In this document: in pieces, positions 1 through 7,060 of the stretch
How positions within the stretch are numbered: position 1 is the first letter of the stretch
Layout of the letters: every line of letters begins with the position of its first letter
Origin: Lachnospiraceae bacterium UBA7054
GTDB taxonomy: Bacteria > Bacillota > Clostridia > Lachnospirales > Lachnospiraceae
Assembly: GCA_002492725.1 (NCBI GenBank)
Contig: DLAF01000070.1
Coordinates: 10,642 to 49,340, forward strand
DNA: 38,699 nt
Direction: 5' to 3'
Position numbers and translations under genes: made by a program
Notes under the pieces: model-generated
The model's input: only the letters and a program-made list of their open reading frames with translations
What the model was told of the DNA's origin: nothing
Database searches by the model: none

Positions 1-172
1 TAATTATTTCCGAAAAAATTACTTCCACAAACTTTCACTGTAAAAAATGTTGAATTATATCATTATTCGTTGTAATAAGTGGTGGATTAAACATTTTTTC
101 GTCGCAATAAATGTTGCGCGATGTCTTACAGTATGTTATCGTATACTTGTACTATTCTTTGGAGGGACAAGT

Positions 173-1489
173 ATGCACCGGGATGCGATAGAAAAACTTT
201 ATCGGTGGAAAGAAAGTAAGCACCGCAAGCCACTGATCATTGAAGGGGCGAGACAGGTCGGCAAAACATGGCTGATGAAAGAATTTGGCAGGCAGGCTTA
301 TGCAGACACGGTATATATCAATTTTGATTCCAATTCCGCGATGGCGCAGTTATTTGCCGCCGATCTGGATACGGATCGTCTGATCGAGGGATTTGAGCTG
401 TATGTCGGGAAAAAAATAAATGCGGACAGTACGCTGCTTTTGTTTGATGAGGTGCAGGAGGTGCCAAGAGCGCTGTCTTCCCTCAAATACTTCTATGAAA
501 ATGCACCGCAGTATCATATCATCTGCGCAGGGTCTCTTTTGGGGATTGCCCTGCACGAAGGTACCTCGTATCCTGTCGGTAAGGTGGATTTTCTGAGTCT
601 ATACCCGCTTTCTTTTCGGGAATTTTTAATGGCGGTCGCAGGTGAGCGGTTTGCGGTACTGCTTGAGCGGCAGGAGTGGCAGATGGTCACGGCTTTTAAA
701 CAGACCTATATGGATGCGTTAAAACAGTACTATTTTATCGGCGGAATGCCGGAAGCGGTGCAGTCTTTTGCCGAGGAAAAGGATTTTAATGCGGTTCGGG
801 AGATTCAGAAGCGTATTTTGGCAGCTTATGAGCAGGATTTTTCCAAGCACGCGCCGATAGAAATCGTGCCGAAAATCCGCATGGTATGGAACAGTATACC
901 TTCCCAGCTTGCGAAAGAGAATAAAAAGTTTGTTTATGGGCTTGTACGTGAGGGCGGGCGGGCAAAAGAATATGAGACGGCGATCATGTGGCTTTGCGAC
1001 TGCGGGCTGGTACACAGGGTCGGTCGTGTAAACGCGCCGGGGATACCGCTCAAAGCGTATGAGGATTTGAAAGCATTTAAGTTGTTTCTGGTGGACGTGG
1101 GGCTTTTGGGATGTATGACCGGACTGCATCAGCGTATTATACTGGAGGGCAGCGGTCTGTTTACGGAGTTTAAGGGAGCGTTAACGGAGCAGTATGTCTG
1201 TCAGCAGATGAAAACCATTGATGATCTGGGGATTTATTATTATACCAATGACAGGGGTTCCTGCGAAATTGATTTTATTGTGGATACGGGGGAGCAGATT
1301 ATACCCGTTGAGGTCAAGGCGGAAGAGAACTTAAAGGCAAAAAGTCTGAAAACTTATCGGGAAAAGTTTGGTCCGGAACTTTCAATCCGCACTTCGATGG
1401 CGGATTACAGGGAGCAGGAAGGATTTGTTAATTTGCCCCTGTATGCGGTGGGAGAAATGCACAAAAGACAACTTTTTAGAAAAAAATAA
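173..1489 (+). CDS. AAA_14/DUF4143 ATP-binding protein
   Basis: Protein of 438 residues of the widespread AAA_14 plus DUF4143 family, whose cellular role is poorly known. The P-loop GARQVGKT lies at residues 25-32 and the Walker B stretch LLLFDEVQ near residues 87-94. The C-terminal DUF4143 part ends in a PD-(D/E)XK-like pattern (CEIDF, then PVEVK), a fold this family is known to carry. I chose the ATG at 173 because GGAGGG lies seven bases upstream and the P-loop then falls at the usual distance from the N-terminus. The frame stays open back to an ATG at 47, but those extra 42 codons encode a hydrophobic stretch not typical of the family and have no ribosome site. It is separated from glnN by a promoter-like spacer and is probably transcribed alone. 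Family assignment is firm; function is not known. Confidence 0.85.
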   Translation: MHRDAIEKLYRWKESKHRKPLIIEGARQVGKTWLMKEFGRQAYADTVYINFDSNSAMAQLFAADLDTDRLIEGFELYVGKKINADSTLLLFDEVQEVPRALSSLKYFYENAPQYHIICAGSLLGIALHEGTSYPVGKVDFLSLYPLSFREFLMAVAGERFAVLLERQEWQMVTAFKQTYMDALKQYYFIGGMPEAVQSFAEEKDFNAVREIQKRILAAYEQDFSKHAPIEIVPKIRMVWNSIPSQLAKENKKFVYGLVREGGRAKEYETAIMWLCDCGLVHRVGRVNAPGIPLKAYEDLKAFKLFLVDVGLLGCMTGLHQRIILEGSGLFTEFKGALTEQYVCQQMKTIDDLGIYYYTNDRGSCEIDFIVDTGEQIIPVEVKAEENLKAKSLKTYREKFGPELSIRTSMADYREQEGFVNLPLYAVGEMHKRQLFRKK

Positions 1490-1497
1490 AATTGCAC

Positions 1498-1529
1498 TTG
1501 CATTTTCCGCAAAAGTAGAGTATCTTTAA
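1498..1529 (+). promoter_or_regulatory. Possible glnN promoter
   Basis: TTGCAT at 1498-1503 is followed after 17 bases by TATCTT at 1521-1526, and TTTAAT at 1524-1529 is an overlapping alternative -10. The match to the housekeeping sigma consensus is only moderate. The position, about 100 bases before the glnN start and just after the preceding stop, fits a glnN promoter. Confidence 0.3.
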
Positions 1530-1566
1530 TACAGAAATTGTATACAGGTATTCAGAACGATGGCGT

Positions 1567-1589
1567 TCCAAAAAAGAGAGTTTTTTGGA
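1567..1589 (+). repeat. Inverted repeat in glnN leader
   Basis: A perfect inverted repeat: TCCAAAAAA, five-base loop GAGAG, then TTTTTTGGA. It lies 44 bases before the glnN start codon and is followed by a run of seven T at 1595-1601. It could be an operator, or a weak hairpin acting as an attenuator. The stem is A/T-rich and would be weak as RNA. Confidence 0.4.
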
Positions 1590-1632
1590 GCGCATTTTTT
1601 TGAAGCCGGCTAGAGGAGGAGTGGAGGAGATT

Positions 1633-3744
1633 ATGAGCGAAGTATTCAATGTGGAAGAAATTTTTGCAAAGAACGTGTTCACCCTTGGTAAGATGCAGGA
1701 GCGTCTGACCAGAAGCGCCTACAAGGAAGTGGTAAAGGTGATGAACGAGGGCGGTGAGCTCTCCATGAGCACCGCAAATATCGTAGCGAAAGCCATGAAG
1801 GACTGGGCGGTAGAGAATGGCGCGACCCACTACACGCACTGGTTCCAGCCGCTTACCGGCATCACGGCGGAGAAGCACGATGCTTTTGTATCGCATCCCG
1901 ACGAACTTGGCAAGATGCTGACTGAGTTTTCCGGTAAGGAGCTGATTAAGGGCGAGCCCGACGCATCTTCTTTTCCTTCGGGGGGACTGCGGGCGACTTT
2001 TGAAGCGAGAGGCTACACGGCTTGGGATATCACATCCCCTGCTTTTTTAAAGGAGTCCGGCTGCGGTACGATCCTCTGTATTCCTACGGCCTTCTGTTCC
2101 TACACGGGCGAGGCGCTGGATAAGAAGACGCCGCTTCTGCGTTCGATGGAGGCGCTGAGCGAACAGGCGCTGCGTATCGTGCGGCTCTTTGGCAACACCG
2201 AGGCGACCAAGGTGACCGCTTCCGTGGGCCCTGAACAGGAGTACTTCCTGGTGGATAAAGATTTATATATGAAGAGAACCGACCTCATGTTTGCGGGCCG
2301 TACCCTCTTTGGGGCACCGGCTCCCAAAGGACAGGAGATGGAGGACCACTACTTCGGCGTTATCAGGGAACGTGTGGGTGCTTACATGAAGGACTTAAAC
2401 GAGGAGCTGTGGAAACTCGGCGTGACGGCAAAGACCCAGCACAACGAGGTGGCGCCCGCCCAGCACGAGCTTGCGCCCATCTATGAGACGGCCAATATCG
2501 CGGTGGATCACAACCAGATCGTCATGGAGACCATGAAGCGGGTAGCAGTAAAACATAACATGCGTTGTTTATTACATGAAAAGCCTTATGCGGGCGTGAA
2601 CGGTTCCGGTAAGCATGACAACTGGTCGATCACCACTGACAATGGCGTGAATCTTTTGGATCCCGGCGATACGCCGAATGAGAACGTGCAGTTTTTGCTG
2701 GTGCTTGCCTGCATCATGAAGGCAGTGGACACGCATGCAGATCTGCTCAGACAGTCCGCATCCGATGTCGGTAATGATCACAGACTGGGTGCGAACGAGG
2801 CACCTCCGGCGATCATCTCTATCTTCCTCGGCGAACAGCTTGAGGACGTGGTGAATCAGCTGATCGAGACCGGTGCGGCAACCTCTGTTAAGGAGGGTGG
2901 TATCCTGCTGACGGGCGTTTCCACCCTGCCCGATTTCCAGAAGGATGCGACGGACCGTAACAGAACATCGCCCTTTGCCTTTACGGGCAACAAGTTTGAG
3001 TTCCGTATGGTGGGCAGCGCGGATTCCATCGCAAGCCCGAACACGACGCTGAATGCTATCGTGGCGGAGGCTTTCTGCGAGGCGGCCGACATTCTGGAAA
3101 AAGCGGAGAATAAGGAGCTGGCGATCCATGATCTGATCAAAAAGTATATGACCGAGCATCAGAGGATCATCTTCAACGGCAACGGTTACTCCGACGAGTG
3201 GGTGGCGGAGGCTGAAAGGAGAGGACTCCCGAATATTAAGTCCATGATCGAGGCGGCGGGCACGATTACTACCGACAAGGCAGTGAAACTGTTTGAGAAG
3301 TTCGGAATCTTTACCAAGGTGGAGCTGGAGTCCAGAGAAGAGATTATCTACGAGACTTATGCAAAGTCCATCAATATCGAAGCACTGACCATGATCGATA
3401 TGGCGGGCAAGCAGATCATTCCCGCTGTCGTTCGTTATACGAAAGAGCTTGCCGACACCGTAAACGCAGTAAAGACGGCTGGCGCGGACGCCACGATGCA
3501 GGATGCCCTGTTGACGGAGGTGGGCGCGAAGCTTTCTGCGATGCAGACCGCGCTTGATAAGCTGAAACAGGCGGAGAAGGAGGCTTCCGCGATTGAGGAT
3601 GCCAAGAAACAGGCGTTCTTCTACAAGGATACCGTGAAGGTCATCATGGATGAATTACGGGCGCCTGCGGATGAGCTGGAGATGATCGTGGATAAGGAAT
3701 ATTGGCCGATTCCGACTTATGGAGAGCTGATGTTTGAAATTTAA
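1633..3744 (+). CDS. glnN: Glutamine synthetase type III
   Basis: Cytoplasmic enzyme making glutamine from glutamate, ammonia and ATP. At 703 residues it matches the long type III class (about 700) rather than GlnA (about 450). Recognisable blocks in order are PTAFCSYTGEALDKKTPLLR, GPEQEYFLVD, QHNEVAPAQHELAPIYE, LLHEKPYAGVNGSGKHDNWS, NDHRLGANEAPPA and NRTSPFAFTGNKFEFR, which carry the metal, ammonium and nucleotide site residues of the GlnN family. The ATG at 1633 has GGAGGAG four bases upstream; an in-frame TTG at 1585 lies within the leader and is unlikely. The gene ends in a strong terminator, so it is monocistronic. A tRNA-Gln follows directly. Codon use is that of a highly expressed, GC-richer gene compared with the 31-38.7 kb region. 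Confidence 0.97.
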   Translation: MSEVFNVEEIFAKNVFTLGKMQERLTRSAYKEVVKVMNEGGELSMSTANIVAKAMKDWAVENGATHYTHWFQPLTGITAEKHDAFVSHPDELGKMLTEFSGKELIKGEPDASSFPSGGLRATFEARGYTAWDITSPAFLKESGCGTILCIPTAFCSYTGEALDKKTPLLRSMEALSEQALRIVRLFGNTEATKVTASVGPEQEYFLVDKDLYMKRTDLMFAGRTLFGAPAPKGQEMEDHYFGVIRERVGAYMKDLNEELWKLGVTAKTQHNEVAPAQHELAPIYETANIAVDHNQIVMETMKRVAVKHNMRCLLHEKPYAGVNGSGKHDNWSITTDNGVNLLDPGDTPNENVQFLLVLACIMKAVDTHADLLRQSASDVGNDHRLGANEAPPAIISIFLGEQLEDVVNQLIETGAATSVKEGGILLTGVSTLPDFQKDATDRNRTSPFAFTGNKFEFRMVGSADSIASPNTTLNAIVAEAFCEAADILEKAENKELAIHDLIKKYMTEHQRIIFNGNGYSDEWVAEAERRGLPNIKSMIEAAGTITTDKAVKLFEKFGIFTKVELESREEIIYETYAKSINIEALTMIDMAGKQIIPAVVRYTKELADTVNAVKTAGADATMQDALLTEVGAKLSAMQTALDKLKQAEKEASAIEDAKKQAFFYKDTVKVIMDELRAPADELEMIVDKEYWPIPTYGELMFEI

Positions 3745-3755
3745 TGAAAAAAATA

Positions 3756-3787
3756 GGAAAAAGGGCTTGCCAAACGGCCCTTTTTCC
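3756..3787 (+). terminator. glnN intrinsic terminator
   Basis: An 11-bp perfect stem, GGAAAAAGGGC at 3756-3766 and GCCCTTTTTCC at 3777-3787, encloses a 10-base loop. The T-rich right arm continues into CTTTAT. It lies 12 bases after the glnN stop codon. Confidence 0.88.
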
Positions 3788-3795
3788 TTTATAAT
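3767..3795 (+). promoter_or_regulatory. tRNA-Gln promoter
   Basis: TTGCCA at 3767-3772 and a perfect TATAAT at 3790-3795 are separated by 17 bases. The -35 box lies exactly in the loop of the glnN terminator, and the -10 follows its right arm. Transcription would start near 3802, seven bases before the mature tRNA 5' end. Confidence 0.75.
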
Positions 3796-3808
3796 TGCTA
3801 ATTGTTGA

Positions 3809-3880
3809 TGGGCTATCGCCAAACGGTAAGGCAACGGACTCTGACTCCGTCATTTCAAGGTTCGAATCCTTGTAGCCCAG
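3809..3880 (+). tRNA. tRNA-Gln (anticodon CUG)
   Basis: A full cloverleaf can be folded. The acceptor arms are TGGGCTA and TAGCCCA. The anticodon stem ACGGA/TCCGT encloses the loop CTCTGAC, giving anticodon CTG for codon CAG. The T arm contains GGTTCGAATCC. The discriminator base is G at 3880 and CCA is not encoded. It is a single tRNA between two hairpin terminators, with its own promoter. Confidence 0.95.
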
Positions 3881-3886
3881 TATTGG

Positions 3887-3916
3887 ACCCCGGCAGATGA
3901 ATCTGGCGGGGTTTTT
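3887..3916 (+). terminator. tRNA-Gln terminator
   Basis: ACCCCGGCAGA and TCTGGCGGGGT pair over 11 positions with a single G-G mismatch and a TGAA loop, followed by TTTTT at 3912-3916. It begins six bases after the tRNA. Confidence 0.8.
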
Positions 3917-3960
3917 GCACGGCGCGGCGAAGGTGCTTCATACTGCCCTGATGCTCAGAG

Positions 3961-3988
3961 TTGTAAAGATTTTTGGATGTGTTATACT
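3961..3988 (+). promoter_or_regulatory. Promoter for MNT gene (and perhaps hydEG)
   Basis: TTGTAA at 3961-3966 and TATACT at 3983-3988 are 16 bases apart. They lie about 43 bases before the next start codon. No terminator separates this promoter from hydE, so it may also drive the hyd genes. Confidence 0.55.
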
Positions 3989-4030
3989 ATTAGCAGAATA
4001 ACGATTGCTTTAGTGAGAGGAGCAAAATTT

Positions 4031-4339
4031 ATGGCAGCAGGGGAAAAGATTTACACCATAAATCAAATAAAAATGCGGATTTCCCCGATTTTGGAAGAGT
4101 ACGGGGTTAAAAGCGCCACCTTGTTTGGATCTTATAGTCAGGGATGTACGGCTGAGAGAAGTGATATAGATTTACTTGTTGATAGTGGATTGCGGGGATT
4201 GAGATTTGTGGGTTTGATTGAGGATTTAAGAATTGCAGTGGAAAAAGCGGTAGATGTATTAGATATATCCCATATTCAGACGGGAACGGAAATAGATGAC
4301 GAAATAAAGCGTACTGGTGTGATGATTTATGAAAAATGA
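4031..4339 (+). CDS. MNT-type nucleotidyltransferase (antitoxin-like)
   Basis: A 102-residue minimal nucleotidyltransferase. The signature GSYSQG at residues 33-38 is followed by SDIDLLVD (D45 and D47), which together give the GSX10DXD motif of the MNT half of HEPN-MNT modules. In characterised pairs (MntA-HepT) the MNT protein AMPylates and neutralises the HEPN ribonuclease toxin. I chose ATG 4031, which has AGAGGAG eight bases upstream; the frame is open back to 3977 without a ribosome site. The usual partner should start right at its end, but only an 11-codon stub is found there (see next entry). It is therefore an orphan, and its present role is unclear. It sits directly upstream of hydE. 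Confidence 0.85.
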   Translation: MAAGEKIYTINQIKMRISPILEEYGVKSATLFGSYSQGCTAERSDIDLLVDSGLRGLRFVGLIEDLRIAVEKAVDVLDISHIQTGTEIDDEIKRTGVMIYEK

Positions 4340-4364
4340 ATTTGTAATATGCAAAAGGATTTAA
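4329..4364 (+). pseudogene. Possible HEPN (DUF86) toxin remnant, 11 codons
   Basis: An ATG at 4329 overlaps the end of the MNT gene by 11 bases, the usual MNT-to-HEPN coupling. It opens a frame reading MKNEFVICKRI and then TAA. The start of DUF86 HEPN proteins often looks like this, but the remaining roughly 100 codons are absent and hydE begins 35 bases later. I read it as the stub of a deleted toxin gene. The identification rests on position and a short N-terminus only. Confidence 0.35.
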
Positions 4365-4398
4365 AAAAGGCTTTGGAATGTTTAATGCGGGAGAAGAT

Positions 4399-5439
4399 AT
4401 GACAGACCTGACAGACCGCCTCGCCGCGGGCGATGCGTTGACTGACGCCGAGTGGCGGTTTTTGATCGAGGGCGACTATGACAAACACCTGTTATTTAAT
4501 AAAGCCGACAAGGTGCGCAGGCAGTATTATGGTACGGATGTTTATATCAGGGGACTGATCGAGATATCGAATTATTGCAGAAACGACTGTCTCTACTGTG
4601 GCATCCGTAGGAGCAATGCAAACGCGGCGCGGTACCGCCTTTCGGAGGAGGAAATCCTTGCCTGCTGTAAGCAGGGCTATGAGCTGGGCTTCCGCACCTT
4701 TGTTTTGCAGGGCGGAGAGGATGGTTATCACACGACGGATCGCGTAAAACAGATCGTCGCGGGCATAAAAAAGAACCATCCCGACTGTGCGGTGACGCTT
4801 TCTTTGGGAGAGCGGCCGCGAGGCGATTATGAAATATGGTATCAGGCGGGGGCGGAGCGTTACCTCCTGCGGCATGAGACGGCGTCATGCTCTCATTATG
4901 GAAAGCTCCACCCGTCTGAGCAGCGGTTTGACGACCGTATGGCGTGTCTGCGGACACTTAAGGAAATCGGTTATCAGACCGGGGCAGGTTTTATGGTAGG
5001 GTCGCCTTTTCAGGGGACGGAGGAGCTGATCGCGGACATGCGGTTTTTGCAGAGCTTTCAGCCTCACATGGTGGGAATCGGGCCCTTTATTCCCCATCAC
5101 GATACGCCTTTTGCGGGGTATCCGGCAGGAAGCCTGGAGCGCACGCTCATCATGGTGGCACTTACCAGACTGACCCTTCCGAAGGCGCTGATTCCCGCGA
5201 CCACGGCGCTTGGCACCATTCATCCGCAGGGTCGGGAACTTGGTTTGAAGGCTGGCGCCAATGTTGTGATGCCGAATCTTTCTCCTGTGCATGTACGCGG
5301 GCAATACAGCCTTTATGATAATAAGGCGCATACCGGGCAGGAGGCGGCCGAGGGCCTGGAAGCGCTGAAGGAGAGCGTTGCGCAGGCGGGGTATTGCGTA
5401 GTGGTGAGCCGGGGAGACGCTTCGCAGACATGGAGGTAA
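4399..5439 (+). CDS. hydE: [FeFe]-hydrogenase maturase HydE (radical SAM)
   Basis: A 346-residue radical SAM enzyme, close to the usual HydE length (about 348). It takes part in building the 2Fe subcluster of the H-cluster. The 4Fe-4S ligands are C60, C64 and C67 in CRNDCLYCG, with the family's FVLQGGEDGY block after them. Typical later segments are the TGAGFMVGSPFQG and MPNLSPVHVRGQYSLYD stretches. The start at ATG 4399 has GGGAG five bases upstream; an in-frame ATG at 4378 lacks one. hydG begins two bases after the stop, and its ribosome site lies inside the last codons of hydE (TGGAGGTAA), so the two are translationally linked. No hydrogenase structural gene lies in the window. Confidence 0.93.
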   Translation: MTDLTDRLAAGDALTDAEWRFLIEGDYDKHLLFNKADKVRRQYYGTDVYIRGLIEISNYCRNDCLYCGIRRSNANAARYRLSEEEILACCKQGYELGFRTFVLQGGEDGYHTTDRVKQIVAGIKKNHPDCAVTLSLGERPRGDYEIWYQAGAERYLLRHETASCSHYGKLHPSEQRFDDRMACLRTLKEIGYQTGAGFMVGSPFQGTEELIADMRFLQSFQPHMVGIGPFIPHHDTPFAGYPAGSLERTLIMVALTRLTLPKALIPATTALGTIHPQGRELGLKAGANVVMPNLSPVHVRGQYSLYDNKAHTGQEAAEGLEALKESVAQAGYCVVVSRGDASQTWR

Positions 5440-5441
5440 AA

Positions 5442-6881
5442 ATGTACGATCCTAAATCATTACATGCAGACGATTTTATTAACCATGAGGAAATCCTGGA
5501 AACGCTGCAATATGCAGAGGAAAACAAAGATAATAAGGCACTGATTAACGAAATCCTGGACAAGGCGCGTCCGAAAAAAGTGGGCAATTCCACTATATGC
5601 GCGGGGCTTTCCCACAGGGAGGCGTCGGTGCTTCTTGCTTGTGAAGACAAGGAGATCCTCGAAAAGATTTATGCGCTGGCGGAGGAAATCAAGCTGGCTT
5701 ATTACGGCAACCGCATTGTGATCTTTGCGCCGCTTTATCTGTCGAATTACTGTGTAAACGGCTGTGTTTACTGCCCTTATCATACAAAGAACAAGGGCAT
5801 TCCCAGAAAGAAGCTGACACAGGAGGAAGTCAGGCAGGAGGTGATCGCCCTACAGGATATGGGGCATAAGCGCCTGGCGATCGAGGCGGGAGAAGACCCG
5901 GTCAATAACCCGATCGAGTATATCCTGGAGTGCATTAAAACGATCTACTCCATTCAGCATAAAAACGGGGCCATCCGCCGTGTCAACGTAAATATTGCGG
6001 CTACTACGGTGGAGGAGTATCGGATGCTCAAAGAGGCGGGTATCGGCACTTACATCCTCTTTCAGGAGACTTACCACAAGGAGAGTTACTTAAAGCTGCA
6101 TCCAACCGGCCCGAAACATGATTATAACTACCACACCGAGGCCATGGACCGCGCGATGGAGGGCGGCATCGATGATGTGGGTTTAGGGGTGCTCTTTGGT
6201 CTGGAATTATATAAGTACGAGTTTGCGGGGCTTCTCATGCACGCAGAGCATCTGGAAGCCGTTCACGGGGTTGGCCCCCATACGATCAGCGTACCGCGCA
6301 TCAAGCGGGCGGACGATATCGACCCCACTGTCTTTGACAACGGCATCGATGACGAGATTTTTGCCAAACTGTGCGCCCTGATCCGCATTGCCGTGCCTTA
6401 CACGGGTATGATCATCTCCACGAGAGAGAGTCAGGCAGTGCGCGAAAAAGTGATACGCCTGGGCGTGTCTCAGATTTCGGGCGCTTCCCGTACTTCCGTC
6501 GGCGGCTATACGCAGGAGGAGAGGCCCACGGATACGGAGCAGTTCGATGTCTCCGACCAGCGCAGCCTTGACGAAGTGATCAAATGGTTGATGGAGCTGG
6601 GGTATATTCCTTCTTTTTGCACCGCATGCTACCGCGAGGGCAGGACGGGTGACCGCTTCATGAGCCTTTGCAAGACGGGACAGATTCAGAACTGTTGTCA
6701 CCCGAATGCCCTGATGACCTTAAAAGAGTATCTGATGGACTATGCTTCCGAGGAGACAAAGGCGATCGGCGAAGCCCTGATTCAGGCGGAGCTTGCCAAT
6801 ATTCCGAAAGAACAGGTGCGAAAGGTCGCAAAGGAACATTTGAAGAAAATTGCAGAAGGAGTGCGGGACTTCCGTTTCTAA
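5442..6881 (+). CDS. hydG: [FeFe]-hydrogenase maturase HydG (tyrosine lyase)
   Basis: A 479-residue radical SAM tyrosine lyase that makes the CO and cyanide ligands of the H-cluster. The SAM-cluster motif is C104, C108 and C111 (CVNGCVYCPYH). The auxiliary-cluster motif CX2CX22C is intact at C393, C396 and C419. This C-terminal cluster separates HydG from ThiH, so the call is firm. ATG 5442 has GGAGG five bases upstream, overlapping the hydE stop. An alternative start at 5394 inside hydE is not supported. It is the second gene of the hydE-hydG pair. It is followed by a 179-base spacer with strong RNA-folding potential, then hydF. Confidence 0.95.
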   Translation: MYDPKSLHADDFINHEEILETLQYAEENKDNKALINEILDKARPKKVGNSTICAGLSHREASVLLACEDKEILEKIYALAEEIKLAYYGNRIVIFAPLYLSNYCVNGCVYCPYHTKNKGIPRKKLTQEEVRQEVIALQDMGHKRLAIEAGEDPVNNPIEYILECIKTIYSIQHKNGAIRRVNVNIAATTVEEYRMLKEAGIGTYILFQETYHKESYLKLHPTGPKHDYNYHTEAMDRAMEGGIDDVGLGVLFGLELYKYEFAGLLMHAEHLEAVHGVGPHTISVPRIKRADDIDPTVFDNGIDDEIFAKLCALIRIAVPYTGMIISTRESQAVREKVIRLGVSQISGASRTSVGGYTQEERPTDTEQFDVSDQRSLDEVIKWLMELGYIPSFCTACYREGRTGDRFMSLCKTGQIQNCCHPNALMTLKEYLMDYASEETKAIGEALIQAELANIPKEQVRKVAKEHLKKIAEGVRDFRF

Positions 6882-7039
6882 CAGTTCAGCCGGACCGAAT
6901 CTTTTAGACAGACTTTGCTTGCACAAGGCTGGCTGGAAGATGAAGGTCTGAGGGAACGCCCGACGATGAGCAAAAGTAGCCGCAGAGCGGCGGAAAGCGC
7001 AGAATGCGCGATTTTGCGAATGGGCGTGTGCTGAACTGT
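6881..7039 (+). ncRNA. Candidate structured RNA in hydG-hydF spacer
   Basis: The spacer folds by eye into a closed multi-helix domain. P1 is ACAGTTCAGC (6881-6890) with GCTGAACTGT (7030-7039), 10 bp and perfect. P2 is CAGACTTT (6909-6916) with AAGGTCTG (6943-6950), one wobble. P3 is ACGCCC (6956-6961) with GGGCGT (7022-7027). Nested inside P3, P4 is GCAAAA (6970-6975) with TTTTGC (7012-7017). P4 in turn encloses hairpins P5, GCCGC/GCGGC (6979-6991), and P6, GCGCA/TGCGC (6997-7009). The hydF ribosome site AAAGGA starts about ten bases after P1. I do not recognise the riboswitch class and see no expression platform, so a cis-regulatory leader, a processing structure or a free small RNA all remain possible. 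Confidence 0.5.
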
Positions 7040-7060
7040 CAGGATAGAAAGGACAAATTG

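Noticed and set aside
101..120. CGCAA/TTGCG dyad and promoter-like TATACT upstream of the DUF4143 gene
   Set aside because: The arms are only five bases and no -35/-10 pair with acceptable spacing and distance to the ribosome site could be set.
2572..3159. Long open frame of 195 codons on the - strand inside glnN
   Set aside because: It is antisense to strongly conserved GlnN motifs, has no ribosome site and matches no known family; it is a by-product of the GC-rich codon use of glnN.
6951..6990. Idea that the hydG-hydF spacer is a cobalamin or SAM-I riboswitch, from GAGGGAACGCCCGA
   Set aside because: The cobalamin GCCACTG box and the SAM-I core order (GGCCCGATGAA with GCAACC) are missing; only a few bases look alike.
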